NCBI GenBank assembly: GCA_944389885.1
Contig: CALXNZ010000016.1
Span: 1 to 56,714 of the forward strand
Source: an uncultured Opitutales bacterium
GTDB taxonomy: Bacteria; Verrucomicrobiota; Verrucomicrobiia; Opitutales; Intestinicryptomonadaceae
Reading direction: 5' to 3'
DNA length: 56,714 nucleotides
In this document: positions 7,907-16,838 of the stretch, one piece after another
Numbering within the stretch: position 1 is the stretch's first letter
Layout of the letters: every line of letters begins with the position of its first letter
Position numbers and translations under genes: made by a program
The notes under the pieces: model-generated
Database searches by the model: none
What the model saw: only the letters and a program-made list of their open reading frames with translations
What the model was told of the DNA's origin: nothing

Positions 7907-8926
7907 CTATTCTCCAAGCTCTTTCAGTATAGAGTCCGCGAGCGCGTCGAAAATCTTTTCGGCGTCCGGCGACGGGGTATCCGTCTGAAGAGACTTGTCT
8001 ATCGGGATTTCTGCCAATAGAGGAGCGTCAAGATGGGCCGCAAAATTTTCGGAATTAGGCTCTCCAAAGATGTATTCTTTGTTTCCGTCGGGCATGGGAA
8101 AATACGCCATATTTTCAATCACGCCGATAATTTTAACCCCGCTTTTCCCGAAAAGCATCGCCCCTCTCGCCGCAGTTGTCGAAGCCAGATGCCCGGGAGT
8201 GGTCACCACCACGGCCCCACTCAATGGGATAGTCTGGACAACGCTCAAAACGGCGTCTCCTGTTCCGGGAGGGAGATCGAAAACCATTACGTCCAAATCA
8301 CCCCACTTGACTTCGTCTGAAAACTGCTTCAGCGCGCTGGCGGCCATAGGGCCGCGCCATATGAGAGGCTGGTCGTCTGAGACCAACATTCCCATTGATA
8401 TGGCCTTTATGCCGCCTATTTCAGGCGGCAGTATTTTCTGGTCTGAATCCACGCTCGGATAAGGTTTGTCTCCAAATAGAATGGTGGCGCTTGGCCCGTG
8501 GACATCGCAATCCATCAGCCCGACCCGCGCTTCTCCCCCAGAGGAAAATTTTCTGGCGAATGCGCGGGCTATATTAACCGCGATAGTACTCTTGCCCACT
8601 CCCCCCTTACCTGAGGCGATAGCTATCTTTAATCTGACGGATTTAAGGGTTTCCTTTGACGGAGAGGGAGCCGCGGATTTTGACGGATCTTCTTTTAAGA
8701 GATTTATAGTGAACTTGCAGCCTTTGAATTTTGCGTGAAGGACTTCGGAGGCCGTCTTGATTATGCCGAGGGCGGCATCTTCCTTTCCTCCGGTAAATAT
8801 GCGTATTTCCGCGGTATCGCCGTCGATTTTAACATACTTTACCATTCCAAACGCAACAATATCCTTATCGTAAGGGGGATATTTGACGTCGCGCAGGGCG
8901 TTTATAATATCTTCTTTTGATAACAT
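7907..8926 (-). CDS. mrp: Mrp/ApbC family iron-sulfur carrier ATPase (variant without CxxC)
   Basis: This 339-residue protein has an N-terminal DUF59/MIP18-like domain (about residues 1-80) and a Mrp P-loop ATPase domain. The deviant Walker A GKGGVGKS is at residues 106-113, followed by MDCDVHGPS, FDLPPGTGD and TTPGHLASTTAARGAMLF. Mrp proteins dimerise and carry a 4Fe-4S cluster to apo-proteins. The segment ENMAYFPMPDGNKEYIFG near residue 275 lacks the Cys-x-x-Cys found there in E. coli-type Mrp (ENMSYF-C-x-x-C). Such cysteine-less forms are known in some Bacteroidota-type Mrp, so cluster binding must differ. It ends the dapA-dapB-ruvA-mrp unit. Confidence 0.9.
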   Translation of the reverse strand: MLSKEDIINALRDVKYPPYDKDIVAFGMVKYVKIDGDTAEIRIFTGGKEDAALGIIKTASEVLHAKFKGCKFTINLLKEDPSKSAAPSPSKETLKSVRLKIAIASGKGGVGKSTIAVNIARAFARKFSSGGEARVGLMDCDVHGPSATILFGDKPYPSVDSDQKILPPEIGGIKAISMGMLVSDDQPLIWRGPMAASALKQFSDEVKWGDLDVMVFDLPPGTGDAVLSVVQTIPLSGAVVVTTPGHLASTTAARGAMLFGKSGVKIIGVIENMAYFPMPDGNKEYIFGEPNSENFAAHLDAPLLAEIPIDKSLQTDTPSPDAEKIFDALADSILKELGE

Positions 8927-8969
8927 TGGAGTCTTTAGGTTAAATTTTTAAAGGCTGGGAATCAGAAAA

Positions 8970-9569
8970 CTAACGGGCGAGAGCTTTTTTGACAATAGCC
9001 TCTGTGGAGGCGTCCGGGCCGAGGGAATCCGATGCTATCCTAACCGCTTTATCGGCGTCGGCGAGTTTGAATCCGAGAGCCACGAGAGCCGCCACGGCAT
9101 CAGACGAAGGCGACGCCATAGCCGGCTGGGCGCCAGATGAATCCACAAACGATGATATCCCCGATGCGGCCACTACATCTTTGAGTTCCACTACAAGTCT
9201 CTGAGCAGTCTTTTTCCCAATGCCCGGACATTTCGCCAACAAAGACAAATCTCCGGAAGCTATTGCGTTCTTAAGAGTTCCCACGCTCATTCCGCTCATC
9301 ATATTCAAGGCTATTTTAGGGCCTATTCCCGAAACCTTTTCGACGAGAGTTTTAAAGAAATCCCTGTCAGCGGAGTCGGCAAAGCCGTACAATGATTGCG
9401 AATCTTCCCGATATACGGCGAGTGTATGCAGCATCACCTCTTCGCCGCGGCGCGGCAATTTTTCGGCGGTAGTGACCGGAATGTTGACTTCGTAAAAAAT
9501 GCCTCCGGCTTCCACGACAGCCATAATCGGAGTCGAACTGACAAGCCTGCCTTTTATTCCGACTATCAT
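8970..9569 (-). CDS. ruvA: Holliday junction branch migration protein RuvA
   Basis: This 199-residue protein fits RuvA throughout: the N-terminal OB fold starts MIVGIKGRLV, two helix-hairpin-helix motifs follow (VSGIGPKIALNMM and CPGIGKKTAQRLVVEL), and the C-terminal domain III (DAVAALVALGF to AIVKKAL) binds RuvB. RuvA tetramers hold the four-way junction and load the RuvB motor during recombination. The gene starts 6 bp after the dapB stop. No ruvB or ruvC is present nearby. Confidence 0.95.
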   Translation of the reverse strand: MIVGIKGRLVSSTPIMAVVEAGGIFYEVNIPVTTAEKLPRRGEEVMLHTLAVYREDSQSLYGFADSADRDFFKTLVEKVSGIGPKIALNMMSGMSVGTLKNAIASGDLSLLAKCPGIGKKTAQRLVVELKDVVAASGISSFVDSSGAQPAMASPSSDAVAALVALGFKLADADKAVRIASDSLGPDASTEAIVKKALAR

Positions 9570-9575
9570 ATATAG

Positions 9576-10310
9576 CTATTTTAAATTCAGCACGTCTTCC
9601 ATACCGTAGAGACCCGGTTCTGCCGCAGACACCCATTTTGCTGCGCGCAAAGCCCCAACCGCGAATATTTTTCTGTCGGCAGCTTTGTGCACGAGTTCCA
9701 GACGCTCCCCGTCCGAAGCAAAAATTACGGTATGGTCTCCTACTACACCTCCGCCGCGCAAGGCGTGGACGCCGACTTCCCCGACAGGGCGTTCCCCGAC
9801 CTGCCCATGCCTTCCATAGCACACCATATTCTCGCCGACGTTTCTGGCTTTACATACGATTTCTTTGAGTTTTTCAGCTGTACCGCTTGGAGCGTCTTTC
9901 TTAAATTTATGATGCATTTCAACTATCTCGACATCGTAGGAATCGCCGAGCACGCTTGCGGCAATTTTCGTAAGATAGTTCAGCAGGTTTACTCCAACAG
10001 AATAATTGCCGGCCCAAACTATGGGTATAGTTTTTGCGCATTTTAATATGGAATCGCGCTGTTCCGCGGAATGGCCGGTTGTGCCTATCACAAGAGGCTT
10101 TGATGTTTTAGCACACAGGTCAGCCAACTTGGGGGTGGCGTCTCTAAAAGAGAAGTCCACCACAACGTCGGCATTTCCTATGAGAGACTCGGGATTATCG
10201 CCCATATCGCAAAGGGCGCATATATCGCAATCTGCGTCGTCTTTGGCGGCCGACATTATCGCCTGCCCCATTCTGCCCTTATATCCGTTAAGTAAAATTT
10301 TTACAGGCAT
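9576..10310 (-). CDS. dapB: 4-hydroxy-tetrahydrodipicolinate reductase DapB
   Basis: This 244-residue protein catalyses the NAD(P)H-dependent reduction step of the diaminopimelate/lysine pathway. The N-terminal nucleotide-binding loop reads GYKGRMG at residues 9-15. The catalytic and substrate motif EMHHKFKKDAPSGTA lies near residue 132, and GVHALRGGGVVGDHTV is the conserved C-terminal block. It sits 22 bp downstream of dapA, so two consecutive steps are encoded together. Confidence 0.95.
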   Translation of the reverse strand: MPVKILLNGYKGRMGQAIMSAAKDDADCDICALCDMGDNPESLIGNADVVVDFSFRDATPKLADLCAKTSKPLVIGTTGHSAEQRDSILKCAKTIPIVWAGNYSVGVNLLNYLTKIAASVLGDSYDVEIVEMHHKFKKDAPSGTAEKLKEIVCKARNVGENMVCYGRHGQVGERPVGEVGVHALRGGGVVGDHTVIFASDGERLELVHKAADRKIFAVGALRAAKWVSAAEPGLYGMEDVLNLK

Positions 10311-10332
10311 ATTGATATCGCTTAAAATTTAA

Positions 10333-11220
10333 TTATTTCAAAAGTCCGCATGCCGCGAGTTCCGCTTGCAATTTTTGATAATTGGAAGGGTTCATACGGC
10401 ACAGCGGAAGCCGCACAAAATCGTCCGATATAATCCCCAACATTTTCATTGCCGCCTTTACGGGAACAGGATTGGGCTCTATAAATAGGGCCTTAAAAAG
10501 CCCCGCAAACTTTGAGTTTATTTGGCGGGCGATTTCCATTTTTCCAGATAAGGCCGCATTAACCATCGCCGACATCTCCGCCGGTATTATATTTGACGCC
10601 ACGCTGACAACTCCGCATGCGCCCTTTTCCATAAAATCGAGAGTCAAGGCGTCGTCTCCGCTCAATATGCAGATTGAATCGCCGGCCCGCCCGTGCAAAT
10701 CGGCAACTTTTTCCGATTTTCCGCCGGCTTCCTTCATAACGCATACGTTGTCGAATTTTTCGCGCAGGCGCATGGCGCAGTCATTAGAGATCTCTATGCC
10801 GCAACGGCCGGGAATGGAATAGAGCACAATGGGTTTGGAGGTACATTTTGCGATTTCACTCATGTGAAGAAATACGCCCTCTTGAGTGGGTTTATTATAA
10901 TAAGGGGCCACCACGAGAAATCCGTCGGCGCCGGCTTCGTCGGCCTCGCGCGTGAGGTGGACCGCCTCTTTTGTGCAATTTGAGCCCGTGCCGGCATAAA
11001 CGGGAATCCGCCCATGGGCAAAATCAATTATTTTGCGCACCACTTCTATATGCTCCACGGGATCCAATGTAGGCGACTCTCCCGTAGTGCCCACCGATAT
11101 GAGACCCTTTACGCCGCCGGCGATTTGAGCCTCAACAATTCCTTCCAATGCGTCGTAATCGACGCCGCGCTCTGTCATTGGAGTGACGAGCGCCGTCCAT
11201 ACTCCGGAGAAGTTTTCCAT
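10333..11220 (-). CDS. dapA: 4-hydroxy-tetrahydrodipicolinate synthase DapA
   Basis: The ATG at 11220 gives 295 residues, the normal DapA length; an in-frame start at 11346 would add 42 residues that do not look like the family. The protein is a TIM-barrel aldolase that condenses pyruvate with aspartate semialdehyde. Family motifs are ALVTPM, VGTTGESPTL, PVYAGTGSN, VAPYYNKPTQEG, the catalytic tyrosine in VLYSIPGR and the Schiff-base lysine in VCVMKEAGG. It is the first gene of dapA-dapB-ruvA-mrp. Confidence 0.95.
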   Translation of the reverse strand: MENFSGVWTALVTPMTERGVDYDALEGIVEAQIAGGVKGLISVGTTGESPTLDPVEHIEVVRKIIDFAHGRIPVYAGTGSNCTKEAVHLTREADEAGADGFLVVAPYYNKPTQEGVFLHMSEIAKCTSKPIVLYSIPGRCGIEISNDCAMRLREKFDNVCVMKEAGGKSEKVADLHGRAGDSICILSGDDALTLDFMEKGACGVVSVASNIIPAEMSAMVNAALSGKMEIARQINSKFAGLFKALFIEPNPVPVKAAMKMLGIISDDFVRLPLCRMNPSNYQKLQAELAACGLLK

Positions 11221-11393
11221 AATTGTTTGTCCATTACATTTATTGCCGGGTTTCTTGCAATATTTTATTATCGTCTTTTTTATCTGTTGCCACAATTCAA
11301 AGCATGCCCGCGCGCCGGCGGCAAATCCCTTGAATTTCCGCAGCAAGACAATATGTGCTACTGTTTGAATCCTACCTACTTAAGGCTCTTCAA

Positions 11394-13142
11394 TCACTTT
11401 CCGCCATTGGCGAATTTAATTTCCGCGTCAGTAGGCTCGCGCCCGTCGGGGTGGCGAACTCCCACAGATCTGCCTTTTTTCCAGAATGGAACACCGTCGG
11501 AATCCAGCTGGTATTGGCGCAAATAATAGCGCGGAGCACTCGCACCGAAAAGGGCGTCGTAATACCTGTCAAACTCAGTCGAATAGCAATACGTTAGTCT
11601 ATCCGTGCGGAAAGGTTTGTCGGTTATGGGTTCAGGAGGTTCCAAGGTCATTATAGTTTCGGCGCCCGATTTAGCCTCTGCAACCACTTTGCCGGGTTTT
11701 GTGGGAACTTTAAACATTGAGACCTTGCGTGGCTTAACCTTGCCCACACGTTCTCCGTTAATATACATAGTTGCCGACTTGCGAAAATAAGCAAAAAGAT
11801 TTATAAAATCGTCGTCTTGAGGTTTTGCCACTAAATCGAGATCCGGGTGCATTTGCAGATAGCGCACAAAATGGGGTTCTGGAATGACGTCGCTGCGATA
11901 CTTTTTGTATGCCAGAACCATCCATTCTCTTTTGTTTTTCTCCGGAGTCCCCAACCATATATTCTTAAAATGATTCAACAATACCCAAAACCCGAAATTG
12001 TGGTTTATTTCCGGAGCCATGTGATGCCCCTCCGGATAATCGTTCCAAGTTGTGACATTTACAATCTGAGGATCAAACTTTGATATTTCGGAAAGTTGTT
12101 GAAAATACAATTCCGCCACTCCAAGGTACTGCATATCGCGCTGGAGATCCGATGCCTTGAGGGGAATTACGTCCTTGCGGAAATGGTACATATTAAATCT
12201 TCTGGTATTTATGGGATACACTTTTGAACAATAGAAATCGCAGTAAACAGTGTGTGTGTATGTGCGCCCTTTTTCCTGGCATATTTTCTTATAAATATCC
12301 CTGCTTTCCGGACGCCTTTTGTTGGCGGCAAAATCCCAATACGCCGGAAACCACTCAAGGCGTTCGCGAATGGCTTCCGGACTCGTAGTGTCTCCAGTTG
12401 GAATGAAGGCGGCAGGAGCTCCGGAACGTTCGGCAAGCTTTTCGTAGGCGTACGCTACATATTTCATTTTTGGTTCTTTCTCGCCGGGCTGAACCGTATG
12501 GAGAGTGTCGCCCGACCATGTATAATGAATATGCCTGCCGTCGGGTGTCCTCAACCACAAAGGGTTGTCGATTCCAACCGTCACATAGAGATCGCGCATA
12601 GCTTCCGCTATCATGTCTATTTTTTGGTCCTCGGGCATCTTCGCGGGAGGATGCGAAACGCAAATGCAAAATTTCATTCCCGTGCCGTATTTTTCCGCCG
12701 CCTTAAAGTGGGCCGCAATAAACTTGTTAAGATTCAGCATTCCAGAAACGCTGTTACCCACGGGATAATAAAACTGGAATCCGTCTATGCCGGCCAGAAG
12801 AGCCGCCTTCTGGTGAAAGGCCGCAGCTTCGACAATGTCTTTGTCGGCGTTAAAATATATGTCGTAGGCTATGGTCTGAACCTCCCCGCCCATATTCTTG
12901 GTTTCGCCAAAAGGATCGAATTCGTCGAAATTTAGGAAACGCACGGTATCGCTCCTGCCGTTCTCGGCTTTGTGATAGATTATATACGGCATATTGTGGG
13001 CGATTACCATTTTTCTATCGAGGAGCGGCAAAGAGAGTTCTGGCCTGTCAGGCTTAAAGTCCTCGAACTTGGGTACGCTGAAAGCTGCCGTAGAACATAT
13101 AAGAACAACAACGAAAAAAGCATTTCTCATTAAAGATAACAT
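11394..13142 (-). CDS. Secreted GH71-like glycoside hydrolase (alpha-1,3-glucanase family)
   Basis: This 582-residue protein has an N-terminal signal peptide (about residues 1-22). Its catalytic region resembles glycoside hydrolase family 71: VIAHNMPYII (residues 47-56), LLAGIDGFQFYYP (116-127), AEKYGTGMKFCICVS and TWNDYPEGHH (365-374), the last matching the conserved WND...E motif of that family. Family GH71 enzymes mostly cleave alpha-1,3-glucan, but bacterial members are little studied. A C-terminal region beyond residue 430 may be a beta-domain. The assignment is by motif recognition and could be a related GH99-like fold instead. An alternative ATG lies 4 codons downstream. It is followed by dapA after 173 bp. 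Confidence 0.6.
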   Translation of the reverse strand: MLSLMRNAFFVVVLICSTAAFSVPKFEDFKPDRPELSLPLLDRKMVIAHNMPYIIYHKAENGRSDTVRFLNFDEFDPFGETKNMGGEVQTIAYDIYFNADKDIVEAAAFHQKAALLAGIDGFQFYYPVGNSVSGMLNLNKFIAAHFKAAEKYGTGMKFCICVSHPPAKMPEDQKIDMIAEAMRDLYVTVGIDNPLWLRTPDGRHIHYTWSGDTLHTVQPGEKEPKMKYVAYAYEKLAERSGAPAAFIPTGDTTSPEAIRERLEWFPAYWDFAANKRRPESRDIYKKICQEKGRTYTHTVYCDFYCSKVYPINTRRFNMYHFRKDVIPLKASDLQRDMQYLGVAELYFQQLSEISKFDPQIVNVTTWNDYPEGHHMAPEINHNFGFWVLLNHFKNIWLGTPEKNKREWMVLAYKKYRSDVIPEPHFVRYLQMHPDLDLVAKPQDDDFINLFAYFRKSATMYINGERVGKVKPRKVSMFKVPTKPGKVVAEAKSGAETIMTLEPPEPITDKPFRTDRLTYCYSTEFDRYYDALFGASAPRYYLRQYQLDSDGVPFWKKGRSVGVRHPDGREPTDAEIKFANGGK

Positions 13143-13373
13143 ATTCCAAAAATAATATTAGATAAGCGCGATGTCGAGAAAAAGTGTATTTTAGCCTACT
13201 TTCCCAACATCATACCTTGCGACAAACACGCCTGAAAACATCTGTCCATAAAACATCGCCATTGAAAAAGGGATTAAAAAATATATGCAGATAGAGTCAA
13301 AAAGCTTGTTATAGCAAAATGTTTCCGCTTAAATAGACGGGATTACATACTTTTAAATTACAATATAAAGCCA

Positions 13374-14591
13374 ATGCAAGGAGAAAAAGTAAGCATACAA
13401 AACGGCAAACTGCGAGTGCCAAACACGCCAATACTTCCATTTATAGAGGGAGACGGAATAGGCCCGGATATATGGAAAGCCTCAAAAAAGGTGTTCGACG
13501 CCGCGGTGGAAAAAGCCTACGGGGCGGAACGCAAAATAGAATGGCTCGAAGTTTTGGCGGGCGAAAAAGCCTTTAAGCTCACAGGGAGTTGGTTGCCCGA
13601 TGAAACGCTCGCGGCATTTAGGGAATATCTCGTCGGAATAAAAGGGCCGCTCACAACCCCGATAGGCGGCGGAATACGCTCTCTAAACGTCGCCTTGAGG
13701 CAGGAACTCGACCTCTATGTTTGCCAGAGGCCCGTGCGATACTTCAAGGGTGTGGACAGCCCCGTAAAAAGGCCCGAACTTGTGGACATGGTAATTTTCC
13801 GCGAAAATACCGAAGACATTTATGCGGGAATTGAATTTGAGCGCGGCTCGGAAGGCGCGGAGAAAATCAAGGCATATCTCAAGGCGGAATTTCCCGAAAA
13901 ATTTGCCAAGATACGATTCCCAAATTCGTGCGGAATAGGAATAAAGCCCGTCTCCGAAGAAGGCACGGCCCGCCTCGTGCGCTCGGCGATAGAATACGCC
14001 ATATCACAGAACCGCAAGAGCGTGACCCTCGTGCACAAGGGCAATATAATGAAATTTACCGAAGGGGCTTTCCGCGATTGGGGATACAAAGTGGCCCGCG
14101 AAGAATTCGGGGCGCAGCCCATAGACAACGGCCCATGGTGTAAATTGCCCAATGGAATTGTAGTAAAAGACATCATAGCCGACGCCTTCCTGCAACAAAT
14201 TCTCACTCGCCCCGCCGAATACGATGTCGTTGCGACTCTCAATCTCAACGGAGATTACATATCCGACGCCCTCGCCGCCCAAGTTGGAGGCATAGGCATA
14301 GCCCCCGGAGGAAATATCAATTATTCCACGGGACACGCGATTTTTGAAGCCACCCACGGCACTGCGCCAAAATACGCAGGACTGGACAAAGTAAATCCGG
14401 GATCCATGATACTGTCCGGAGAAATGATGTTCCGCTATATGGGTTGGAACGAAGCCGCCGACCTTGTGATAAAAGGCCTTGAGGGGGCGATAGGAGCAAA
14501 GACCGTGACATACGACTTAGCCCGGCTTATCGATGGTTCAAAAGAGGTAAAATGCTCCGAATTTGCCGACGCAATGATTGGAAAGATGTAA
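13374..14591 (+). CDS. icd: NADP-dependent isocitrate dehydrogenase
   Basis: This 405-residue protein closely follows the E. coli Icd type. The substrate loop [25 protein letters not shown] includes the regulatory serine. [11 protein letters not shown] and [14 protein letters not shown] are conserved. HGTAPKYAG holds the Lys-Tyr pair, and TYDLARL the Tyr and Arg, that select NADP over NAD in E. coli. It converts isocitrate to 2-oxoglutarate in the TCA cycle. A 231-bp upstream gap presumably holds its promoter. Its TAA overlaps the ATG of the next gene (TAATG). Confidence 0.95.
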   Translation: MQGEKVSIQNGKLRVPNTPILPFIEGDGIGPDIWKASKKVFDAAVEKAYGAERKIEWLEVLAGEKAFKLTGSWLPDETLAAFREYLVGIKGPLTTPIGGGIRSLNVALRQELDLYVCQRPVRYFKGVDSPVKRPELVDMVIFRENTEDIYAGIEFERGSEGAEKIKAYLKAEFPEKFAKIRFPNSCGIGIKPVSEEGTARLVRSAIEYAISQNRKSVTLVHKGNIMKFTEGAFRDWGYKVAREEFGAQPIDNGPWCKLPNGIVVKDIIADAFLQQILTRPAEYDVVATLNLNGDYISDALAAQVGGIGIAPGGNINYSTGHAIFEATHGTAPKYAGLDKVNPGSMILSGEMMFRYMGWNEAADLVIKGLEGAIGAKTVTYDLARLIDGSKEVKCSEFADAMIGKM

Positions 14592-15505
14592 TGGAAAAAA
14601 AGAATAAGCTTCTTGTGACAGGATCCGTGGCGTACGACACAATCGAAACTCCAATGGATTCGGAGGAATTTATACTGGGCGGTTCCGCGAGCTACGCTGC
14701 GCTTGCGGCGTCGTTTTTCTGCCCCGTTATGATTGAAGGCGTGGTGGGTTCCGATTTCAAGGAGTCCGACATATCAAGATTGCGCGAGCGCGGAATAGAT
14801 ACGGAAGGGCTGAGAGTGGATCCCCAAGGCAAGACGATGTTCTGGCGCGGGAAATACCACGACAACTTCAACTCGCGCGAAACTCTCGACATACAGTTGA
14901 ATGCCTACGCCGATTATGTTCCAAATCTTGTTGAAGCCTCAAAGGAGGCGCGTTTCGTATTGCTTGGAAACATTTCGCCTTTTGTCCAAAAGACTGTGCT
15001 TGAATCTGTAAGGGATCCCGATTTCGTCATACTCGACACAATGGACCTGTGGATTAACACAACAAATGCGGAGCTAAAAGAGATAATAAACAGGGTCGAT
15101 CTTGTAATAATGAACGATTCCGAGGCGAAACTGCTTGCAGAAGACTCTAATCTTATAAGGGCTGCCGATAAAATCAGGAATATGGGGGCGAAAACATTAG
15201 TCGTAAAACTTGGAGAATACGGCTCGATGCTATTTCACGAAGACGGATTTTTTACTACGCCCGCATACCCGGTAAGGGAGGTGCGCGATCCCACAGGAGC
15301 CGGGGACTCGTTCGCCGGCACTTTGGCAGGCTGCATATGCGCGTCGGGAAACGCAGATTTCACAAGCCTTAAGAAGGCTATGGTGACAAGCTCCGCAACA
15401 GCTTCAATAACTGTCGAATCTTTTTCCTGCAGGAAGCTTGAAGAAGCCGGTATGGAGGAAATAGAGCGCCGCGCCAAATACATACTCAACAGTTGCAAAT
15501 TATAA
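14591..15505 (+). CDS. PfkB family carbohydrate kinase
   Basis: The ATG at 14591 overlaps the icd stop; a start at 14552 would lie inside icd and is not favoured. The 304-residue protein has the ribokinase/PfkB signatures GGSASYAALAASFF near the N-terminus and DPTGAGDSFAGTLAG near the C-terminus, with the catalytic aspartate in GAGD. VILDTMDLWI and LVIMNDSEAKLL are typical of a PfkB subgroup next to nucleoside and sugar kinases. The exact substrate is not evident. It is translationally coupled to both icd and proA. Confidence 0.88.
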   Translation: MEKKNKLLVTGSVAYDTIETPMDSEEFILGGSASYAALAASFFCPVMIEGVVGSDFKESDISRLRERGIDTEGLRVDPQGKTMFWRGKYHDNFNSRETLDIQLNAYADYVPNLVEASKEARFVLLGNISPFVQKTVLESVRDPDFVILDTMDLWINTTNAELKEIINRVDLVIMNDSEAKLLAEDSNLIRAADKIRNMGAKTLVVKLGEYGSMLFHEDGFFTTPAYPVREVRDPTGAGDSFAGTLAGCICASGNADFTSLKKAMVTSSATASITVESFSCRKLEEAGMEEIERRAKYILNSCKL

Positions 15506-16779
15506 TGAAATCCGTTCTGGAAATAGCCGAATGCGCCCGCACGGCGGCCCTGTCTCTTGCGGAGGCCCCGTCCGAGCGGAAGAACTCCGCCCTAAAGAAG
15601 ATAGCCGCGGCACTCCGCGCCGAATCTTCCGCCATAATCGCTGCAAACGCAAAAGACATGGCAAAGGCAGAAGAATCCGGACTCTCAAAAGCCATGCTTG
15701 AGAGATTGTCCCTAAACGCCGCAAAAATAGAGGCTATGGCCAAGGGAGTGGAACAAGTCGCGGAACTTCCCGACCCCGTGGGAGAAATCCTCGGAGAATG
15801 GACGCGCCCGAACGGTCTAAACATACAAAAAGTCAGAGTGCCGATAGGGGTGATAGGAATAATCTATGAAAGCCGCCCCAATGTCACAATAGACTGCGCC
15901 GCCCTATGCTTAAAGAGCGGAAACGCGGCAATACTCAGGGGCGGAAGCGAATCGTTCCTTTCAAACAAGGCGCTGGCAGAAGTAATTTCAAAGTCTCTCG
16001 GCGAGTCGGGATTGAATCCCGATTGCGTCCAAATGATTCCCACTTCCGACCGCTCAGCCCTCGGAGAGCTGCTAAAGCTCGACAAATATGTGAACTGCAT
16101 AATACCCAGAGGCGGCGAGGGCCTGATACGCTATGTTGTGGCAAACTCCACAATACCCGTAATAAAGCACTACAAGGGCGTTTGCACCGTATATGTTGAC
16201 AAAGACGCCGACTTTAGAAAGGCGGACATACTTGCCATAGATTCCAAATGCCAGCGTCCGGGGGTCTGCAACGCCGCGGAAAATTTGATAGTTCACCGCG
16301 ATATTGCAGAATCCTACCTTCCCGAAATAGGAAAGCTGCTTTCGGAACGCGGAGTTGAATTGTGCGCCGCAGAAAATGCCAAGAAAATACTCGACGCCGC
16401 TGGAATACCCTGCGCGGCCGCAGCAGATGAGGATTTCTACGCTGAATATCTCGACTTGAAAATCTCCGTCGATATAGCGGATTCCGCAGAAGCGGCGGCA
16501 GCCTTCATAAACAAATACGGCTCTGGTCACTCCGACTTGATAGTGACTGAAAATTCCGAAACGGCGGAAAGCTTTATGCGGGCGGTGGATTCTTCGACAG
16601 TATATTGGAATGCCTCAACCCGCTTTACCGACGGATTTGAATTTGGAATGGGAGCGGAGATAGGAATCTCGACGGATAAGCTCCATGCGCGCGGCCCTAT
16701 GGGGCTTGCGGAATTGTGTTCCTATAAGTACAAGGTGCGCGGCGACGGCCAAACCCGCGGGAAGCCCGCGTTCGATTAA
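15505..16779 (+). CDS. proA: Glutamate-5-semialdehyde dehydrogenase (gamma-glutamyl phosphate reductase) ProA
   Basis: The ATG at 15505 overlaps the preceding TAA. The 424-residue protein reduces gamma-glutamyl phosphate to glutamate semialdehyde in proline synthesis. Motifs seen are PIGVIGIIYESRPNVTIDCAALCLKSGNAAILRGG, the catalytic cysteine in QRPGVCNAAEN, and STVYWNASTRFTDGFEFGMGAEIGIST near the end, all standard for ProA. No proB or proC is nearby. A 59-bp gap separates it from the next gene. Confidence 0.95.
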   Translation: MKSVLEIAECARTAALSLAEAPSERKNSALKKIAAALRAESSAIIAANAKDMAKAEESGLSKAMLERLSLNAAKIEAMAKGVEQVAELPDPVGEILGEWTRPNGLNIQKVRVPIGVIGIIYESRPNVTIDCAALCLKSGNAAILRGGSESFLSNKALAEVISKSLGESGLNPDCVQMIPTSDRSALGELLKLDKYVNCIIPRGGEGLIRYVVANSTIPVIKHYKGVCTVYVDKDADFRKADILAIDSKCQRPGVCNAAENLIVHRDIAESYLPEIGKLLSERGVELCAAENAKKILDAAGIPCAAAADEDFYAEYLDLKISVDIADSAEAAAAFINKYGSGHSDLIVTENSETAESFMRAVDSSTVYWNASTRFTDGFEFGMGAEIGISTDKLHARGPMGLAELCSYKYKVRGDGQTRGKPAFD

Positions 16780-16838
16780 TTCAGATTCCAAAAAGTCTTG
16801 CCCTAAAAATATTTTTACAAATACTCAAACCATTGCCA

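Noticed and set aside
11221-11346. A 42-residue N-terminal extension of DapA
   Set aside because: The sequence before MENFSGVW does not resemble DapA, and the ATG at 11220 gives the normal family length.
12252-12935. A 227-codon plus-strand frame inside the GH71-like gene
   Set aside because: It is antisense to a gene with a signal peptide and family motifs, and has no known domain.
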